A stretch of DNA of 26,345 nucleotides from NCBI GenBank assembly GCA_008931825.1, contig QXVZ01011025.1:1-26345 (forward strand), in the 5' to 3' direction. Shown in pieces: positions 20,565 through 26,345 of the stretch. The notes beneath the pieces were generated by a model. It worked only from the letters and a program-made list of their open reading frames with translations, made no database searches and was not told where the DNA came from. The stretch comes from Phallusia fumigata (lineage: Eukaryota; Chordata; Ascidiacea; Phlebobranchia; Ascidiidae). A program made the translations under genes and the position numbers. Positions within the stretch are counted from its first letter, which is position 1. Each line of letters starts with the position of its first letter.

Positions 20565-20572
20565 GTCAACAC

Positions 20573-21578
20573 AGATTTTTTATTTGAACTTTCCACCAAA
20601 ACATTCGAGAACACAAAACTACCGATGCGTGAAATTCGGATTTAAGTCCAATCAGGGGGTGGTTTTTTCGGTTTGAATTGTATTGTATTAAATTTCGTTT
20701 CTGTTCATAAAATCGTAATTAGTTGAGTTTATTTCGCTGTCAAGAAAAAAGTCATAACTTCCTTTTGTCTTTGTTATTTGAAAATAAAAAACATGCAGTT
20801 GCAGGTGATGAAGTATTCTCCGAATCAAGTCACAACTTTGCCCAATCTGTTTTACTTAGAATTGGTTTTAAATGTCAAAAAAGGGAATGGGCGGAGATAT
20901 ACAAGAAAAAAACTTTTTTCACCAACGACATATAACTTAAGTGTGGTTACAACCGTTTTTTTGTGTTTTAAAGGTCTTTGATATTTTAATTAAAGGTCAC
21001 TGCAGTAGTTAAAGTGCAAACGCATTAGATTTTTGTTTATATTATTGTAATTTTAATAATGCCTAAATTAAATACTAAATAATAATAGTCGTTTCGTTGT
21101 AATGTATTGTCTGTGCCCGGGATTATACTAGTTGTTCGTGTTTTGTGTTGGAGATTAAGAATTTACAGTTTCCTTTATTGTGCGTGTCAGGAAACCTATG
21201 TAGGCAGCCGTCTGATCTGCCAACCTGGATGTAGTTGGGATTATTTTCTTGCTACTGCCTTTTTCGTGTGTTTTTTGTGCCACGTGTTTTAGTGCTTTAT
21301 AAAGTGTTGTGTTTTTGCTTTCTGGTAAATATCGTTGGTTAGTTGAATCGTGAACGTTGTCGAAAAATAAAGAGTCAGATCACTGTTGGTAAAATACAGT
21401 GCGAGTCAAACAGACAGTTAGAGAAGAACAACCAAGCCGACGCTAGGCTGATCGGTTAATCATCTTCTGAACAACTAGGAATTGGCCTACCTAACCGCTT
21501 AACCACCCCGCTGAAGTTAAGCAGTCGCGGGTTTATTGTTGTCCTGCTAGGCAAAGACCAGAACGCGTACAAAAAGTA
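20573..21578. other. Non-coding stretch before the tandem array
   Basis: No gene was recognised. At 21497-21522 a 7-bp stem (GCTTAAC / GTTAAGC) encloses a 12-base loop. On the minus strand the same area reads GGTGGTTAAGCGGTTAGG, which is faintly tRNA-like. Nothing more can be supported. Confidence 0.4.
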
Positions 21579-22491
21579 AAAAAACATTTTGCTGAAACAA
21601 CAAAATATGAATCAGACAAACCGATGTTGCCAGATAATTTGGGCAAAAGTGCTGGGCGTTCCGTGGTATTTTACTTGCACCAAATTATTTTCCCTGGGTA
21701 AGATTTCCCCAGTGCTCACAATATCAGACAAAAGTGCAACAAGTTTTACTGTCAATATGCATCTTACAACTAAAACGCTGTTACGAAAAGTCGAATCAAG
21801 ACAGCTCAAGTTTGTGGCGTTTATGCTCAAACGAGACCTTGGAATTTAGGGATTCCAAGCAGAACGCTCCACACCAATTCCAGCGCGTATGAAGAGTAAG
21901 CTAGCGCCACCGCGCGGTCAAAGTACGCAAAATTTCTTGCCACTATCCGTCGCTTTAAAAAAGTTTCAGTAAAACTGAAATTTAGTTCTAAGGTTTGAAA
22001 TGGCGAGCTTGGTCGACTGGACTGAAGCACTCGACCCATTAACATACATAAGAAATTTTTAAGGTCTAAAATAGCTTACTTGTTTTTAAATGGTTGAAAC
22101 TCTTGTAGGCAAAACGACTGTGTTATTTTTTTTGTGATTTCGATTTAACGTTGAGTTTCGTTCGCTCGGCCCAAGAGATCGTTGCGAGACAATAGCCAAA
22201 TAAATTTCCGTGTTAAACTTTATCGATAAAACACATTTCGCACTTTGTTCACAAACACAGAAGGAACATCAGTAGAAGCGACGTTTTCCTGCGGACATGA
22301 TGCATCAGCACACACCTACACCTGATATGACAAAGTAACTGGTTGCATTGTTGTTTTCCGCTTATATTTGTTTAAAGTGTTCTCGGTCAGAATGCATATT
22401 ACACTAAATTATACTCGAGTTCAAACAGGGAAATACTAGAGACTAAAGTGGTCACGAATTTTGGTCTTGGCCAGTTGGACAGCGCCCTAAA
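21579..22491 (+). repeat. Array unit 0 (diverged left-edge subunit)
   Basis: The first and most diverged subunit. It starts at AAAACAACAAAATATGAATC-like sequence and shares TTCCCTGGGTAAGATTTCCC with the L subunits. Relative to L it lacks the roughly 150-bp block that contains the CTTTATTTAATG phrase. Higher divergence at the array edge is normal for satellites. Confidence 0.75.
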
Positions 22492-24232
22492 CTGTAAAAA
22501 ATCTTAAAAACATGTTGAAACTGACCCTTTCCTGTTTATTTGATGTAACAGATTGCGCCTCGCTATTTCACAGGTTTTACTGTCGATATGCATCTTACTA
22601 AGAAAATGCTGTTTCCAAGAGTCAAAACAAGACAACGTTTGTTTTTTGTGTTTATCCTCAAACGAGAACTTTGAATCTAGGAATTCCAAGCTGAACGATT
22701 TTCGCTAATCCCTACGTGTATAAAGAATAAGATAGCGCCCCCACGAGGTCAAAGAACACAAAATGTCTTGCCACCATCAGTTGCTTTATAAACGTTTATT
22801 CAAAGTGAAATTGATCTTAAAACATAAAATACTTGTATGATTTTGAATGAATGGAATGTGGGTATAGGCAAAACGACTGTGTTGTTTTCGTGGTTTCGAT
22901 TCAACGTTGAGATCTTTCGCTTGGCGCAAGAGATCGTTGCGAGACAATAGCCGACAAAATTTCTGTGTTAAACTGATCATTGTATCAGGGGAGTACACAT
23001 TTCGAAATATGTTTACAAACACACAACGAACATCGGGCAAAGCGAGGTTTTCCTGCGGACATGATGCAGAAGCACACACCTACACCTGATATGACAAAGT
23101 AACTGGTTGCGTTGTTGTTTTTCGCTTAAAAGTACCTTTGGTCAGAATGCGTATTACACTAAATTATACTCGGGTTAAAACGGGAAATTACTAGAGACTA
23201 TACTGGTTACAGGTTTTGTTCTTGGCCAGTTGGACAACGCCCAAAACTGTAAAATATCTAAAAAAAACTTTTTGTAGAAAACAACACGATATGAATCAGA
23301 CAAACCGACGCTTTCCTGTTTATCTGATGCAACAGAGTGTGCCTCGCTATTTCATGACTACGTAACTGGCGTTTGTATGATTATCTTTGACATTAGGCTA
23401 TAGGCTTGAGATACCGAAAAAAAAACTTAATATTGTTTCTATAACTTTATTTAATGTTTCTAGGAGAGTTGGGCAAAAGAGCTGGACGTTCGGTGCTATT
23501 TTAGTTGAACCCAATTATTTTCCCTGGTAAAGATTTCCCCAATGCTCACAATAACAAACAAGTGTGCAACAAGTTTTATTTTCTATATGCATCTTTCAAG
23601 AAAACGTTGTTTATGAAAGTCGAATCAAGACAGCTGATGTTTTTGGTGCTTATCCGCAAACGAGAACTTTAAATCCTAGAATTCCAAGCTGAACGCCTTA
23701 CACCAATCGCTGCGCGTATAAAGAGTAAGCTAGCGCCCCCACGCGGTCCAATGGGCAATATTTCTTGCAACCAAAGGTTGCTTTAAAAACATTTATTCGA
23801 ATCGAAAATCATCCTAAGGCATAAAATATTTGTATGTTTTTGAATGAATGGAACGTGGGTAGTCAGAACGACCGTGTTGTTTTCGTGATTTCGATTCAAC
23901 GTTGAGATTCTTTTGCTTGGCGCAAGAAAGCAGTGCAAGACCATAGCCAAATAAATTTTCGTGTTAAGCTTTATCGATCAAACACATTTCACATTTGTTC
24001 ACAAACACACAAGGAACATCAGGCAAAGCGACGTTTTCCTGCGGATATAATGCATCAACAAACACCTACACCTGATATGACAAAGTGACTGGTTGCGTTG
24101 TTGTTTTCTGCTTAAAAATACCATTGGTCAGAATGCGTATTACACTAAATTATACTTGAGTTAAAACGGCGAATTACTCGAGACTAAAGCGGTCACGAAT
24201 TTTGGTCTGGGCCAGTTGGACAACGCCCTGAA
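22492..24232 (+). repeat. Array higher-order unit 1 (S then L)
   Basis: Short subunit 22492-23246 (755 bp) followed by long subunit 23247-24232 (986 bp). It differs from the next unit at a small number of positions; for example, four residues differ in the 61-codon frame it carries. Confidence 0.85.
22719..22750 (+). promoter_or_regulatory. TATA-like box plus GC-rich element in array subunit (S, unit 1)
   Basis: TATAAAG (22719-22725) is followed 7 bases later by TAGCGCCCCCACGAGGTC. The same pair occurs at 23717-23748, 24460-24491 and 25458-25489. In the partial last unit the box reads TTTAAAG. In unit 0 the TATA is altered (TATGAAG) but the GC element is kept. The minus strand of the GC element reads GGGGGCGCTA, which equals the 3' half of the CTCF core consensus, although the CCA..AG half is not matched. 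Function is unproven. Confidence 0.3.
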
Positions 24233-25972
24233 CTGTAAAAAATCCTAAAAACATGTTGAAACCGACGCTTTCCTGTTTATTTGATGTAATAGATTGCGCC
24301 TCGCTATTTCACAGGTTTTACTGTCAGTATGCATCTTACTAAGAAAATGCTGTTTCCAAGAGTCAAAACAAGACAACATTTGTTTTTTGTGTTTGTCCTC
24401 AATCGAGAACTTTGAATCCAGGAATTCCAAGCAGAACGATTTTCGCTAATCCCTACGTGTATAAAGAATAAGATAGCGCCCCCACGAGGTCAAAGTACGC
24501 AAAATGTCTTGGCACCATCAGTTGCTTTATAAACGTTTATTCAAAGTGAAATTGATCTTAAAACACAAAATACTTGTATGATTTTGAATGAATGGAATGT
24601 GGGTATAGGCAAAACGACTGTGTTGTTTTCGTGGTTTCGATTCAACATTGAGATCTTTCGCTTGGCGCAAGAGATCGTTGCGAGACAATAGCCGACCAAA
24701 TTTCTGTGTTAAACTGATCATTGTATCAGGGGAGTACACATTTCGAAATATGTTTACAAACACACAACGAACATCGGGCAAAGCGAGGTTTTCCTGCGGA
24801 CATGATGCAGAAGCACACACCTACACCTGATATGACAAAGTAACTGGTTGCGTTGTTGTTTTCCGCTTAAAAGTACCTTTGGTCAGAATGCGTATTACAC
24901 TAAATTATACTCGGGTTAAAACGGGAAATTACTAGAGACTATACTGGTTACAGGTTTTGTTCTTGGCCAGTTGGACAACGCCCAAAACTGTAAAATATCT
25001 AAAAAAAACTTTTTGTAGAAAACAACACGATATGAATCAGACAAACCGACGCTTTCCTGTTTATCTGATGCAACAGAGTGTGCCTCGCTATTTCATGACT
25101 ACGTAACTGGCGTTTGTATGATTATCTTTGACATTAGGCTATAGGCTTGAGATACCGAAAAAAAAACTTAATATTGTTTCTATAACTTTATTTAATGTTT
25201 CTAGGAGAGTTGGGCAAAAGAGCTGGACGTTCGGTGCTATTTTAGTTGAACCCAATTATTTTCCCTGGTAAAGATTTCCCCAATGCTCACAATAACAAAC
25301 AAGTGTGCAACAAGTTTTATTTTCTATATGCATCTTTCAAGAAAACGTTGTTTATGAAAGTCGAATCAAGACAGCTGATGTTTTTGGTGCTTATCCGCAA
25401 ACGAGAACTTTAAATCCTGGAATTCCAAGCAGAACGCCTTACACCAATCGCTGCGCGTATAAAGAGTAAGCTAGCGCCCCCACGCGGTCCAATGGGCAAT
25501 ATTTCTTGCAACCAAAGGTTGCTTTAAAAACATTTATTCGAATCGAAAATCATCCTAAGGCATAAAATATTTGTATGTTTTTGAATGAATGGAACGTGGG
25601 TAGTCAGAACGACCGTGTTGTTTTCGTGATTTCGATTCAACGTTGAGATTCTTTTGCTTGGCGCAAGAAAGAGTGCAAGACCATAGCCAAATAAATTTTC
25701 GTGTTAAGCTTTATCGATCAAACACATTTCACATTTGTTCACAAACACACAAGGAACATCAGGCAAAGCGACGTTTTCCTGCGGATATAATGCATCAACA
25801 AACACCTACACCTGATATGACAAAGTGACTGGTTGCGTTGTTGTTTTCTGCTTAAAAATACCATTGGTCAGAATGCGTATTACACTAAATTATACTTGAG
25901 TTAAAACGGCGAATTACTCGAGACTAAAGCGGTCACGAATTTTGGTCTGGGCCAGTTGGACAACGCCCTAAA
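24233..25972 (+). repeat. Array higher-order unit 2 (S then L)
   Basis: Short subunit 24233-24987 (755 bp) followed by long subunit 24988-25972 (985 bp). The one-base length difference from unit 1 is in an AAGAAAG(C)AGTGC stretch near 25670. Confidence 0.85.
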
Positions 25973-26345
25973 CTGTAAAAAATCCTAAAAACATGTTGAA
26001 ACCGACGCTTTCCTGTTTATTTGATGTAATAGATTGCGCCTCGCTATTTCACAGGTTTTACTGTCAGTATGCATCTTACTAAGAAAATGCTGTTTCCAAG
26101 AGTCAAAACAAGACAACATTTGTTTTTTGTGTTTGTCCTCAATCGAGAACTTTGAATCCAGGAATTCCAAGCAGAACGATTTTCGCTAATCCCTACGTGT
26201 TTAAAGAATAAGATAGCGCCCCCACGAGGTCAAAGTACGCAAAATGTCTTGGCACCATCAGTTGCTTTATAAACGTTTATTCAAAGTGAAATTGATCTTA
26301 AAACACAAAATACTTGTATGATTTTGAATGAATGGAATGTGGGTA
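25973..26345 (+). repeat. Array higher-order unit 3, cut by the window end
   Basis: The first 373 bp of another short subunit, nearly identical to 24233 onward. The array continues outside the window, so the copy number is unknown. Confidence 0.85.

Larger units (their letters stand above)
21579..26345 (+). repeat. Tandem array with 1741-bp higher-order period
   Basis: Five related subunits plus a partial sixth run head to tail to the window end. Using the phrase CTGTAAAA after GGCCAGTTGGACA as the joint, the boundaries fall at 22492, 23247, 24233, 24988 and 25973. This gives alternating lengths of 755, 986, 755 and 985 bp and a repeat period of 1741/1740 bp. The short (S) and long (L) subunits are diverged versions of one another; S lacks an internal block present in L. 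Repeats one period apart are almost identical, while S and L differ widely, which is typical of higher-order satellite amplification. Open frames on the minus strand are carried along but show no protein features. Confidence 0.9.

Noticed and set aside
21090-21450. Stretch with TATAAAG and AATAAA in LTR-like order
   Set aside because: No paired terminal repeats, target duplication, primer site or internal coding region were seen, so it is not called as a retroelement fossil.
21490-21560. Resemblance to the 5S rRNA internal promoter (GAAGTTAAGCAG) and to a tRNA A box on the other strand
   Set aside because: Only about 12 bases match, with no following box C and no cloverleaf. A simple hairpin explains the pattern.
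22786-23079. 97-codon minus-strand frame repeated at 24527-24820 in the tandem array
   Set aside because: It is preserved because the two array units are nearly identical, not through coding constraint, and it has no recognisable features.

Overview
The window is eukaryotic, AT-rich DNA with many short GT-AG exons. It has no operons and no ribosome-binding sites. Compact introns, short hAT-type MITEs, a tRNA-like SINE remnant and an expanded atlastin-like GTPase together suggest a small invertebrate chordate or other marine invertebrate genome. A tunicate such as Ciona is my best guess, by inference only. One undetermined base (1362) shows that it is draft assembly.

Layout. 1-4270 holds no gene I can support. 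It contains a hAT-like MITE (667-857), a 393-bp perfect direct repeat meeting at the single N (969-1755), and a second MITE with near-perfect 8-bp target duplications (3848-3990). 4274-6918 is a broken partial copy of an atlastin/GBP-type GTPase gene. It keeps the first three exons and part of the helical region, but lacks the DTQG/RDW half of the GTPase domain and the whole C-terminal half. 6919-10288 is non-coding apart from a tRNA-derived SINE remnant and diverged repeats.

10289-16135 is the main gene: an 18-exon, about 871-residue atlastin-like large GTPase on the + strand. The exons join in consistent phase with one exception, a one-base frame break inside exon 6. The GTPase half has the P-loop, switch-1 Thr, DTQG and RDW motifs. 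The C-terminal two thirds is a long, all-helical region that appears to be built from repeated exon modules. No membrane hairpin was found.

16136-21578 is non-coding and rich in fossils of DNA transposons. There is a 368-bp hAT MITE just after the gene, a 67-bp inverted repeat, an interleaved A-B-A'-B' inverted-repeat structure, and a 583-bp hAT element with perfect 8-bp target duplications that carries a 92-codon ORF. 21579 to the end is a tandem array with higher-order structure: 755-bp and 986-bp subunits alternate in a 1741-bp period. Each subunit carries a TATA-like box next to a GC-rich element.

The two GTPase copies are a direct tandem duplication (start codons 6,015 bp apart), and only the downstream copy looks functional. 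The rest is non-coding DNA shaped by hAT elements and satellite-like amplification.
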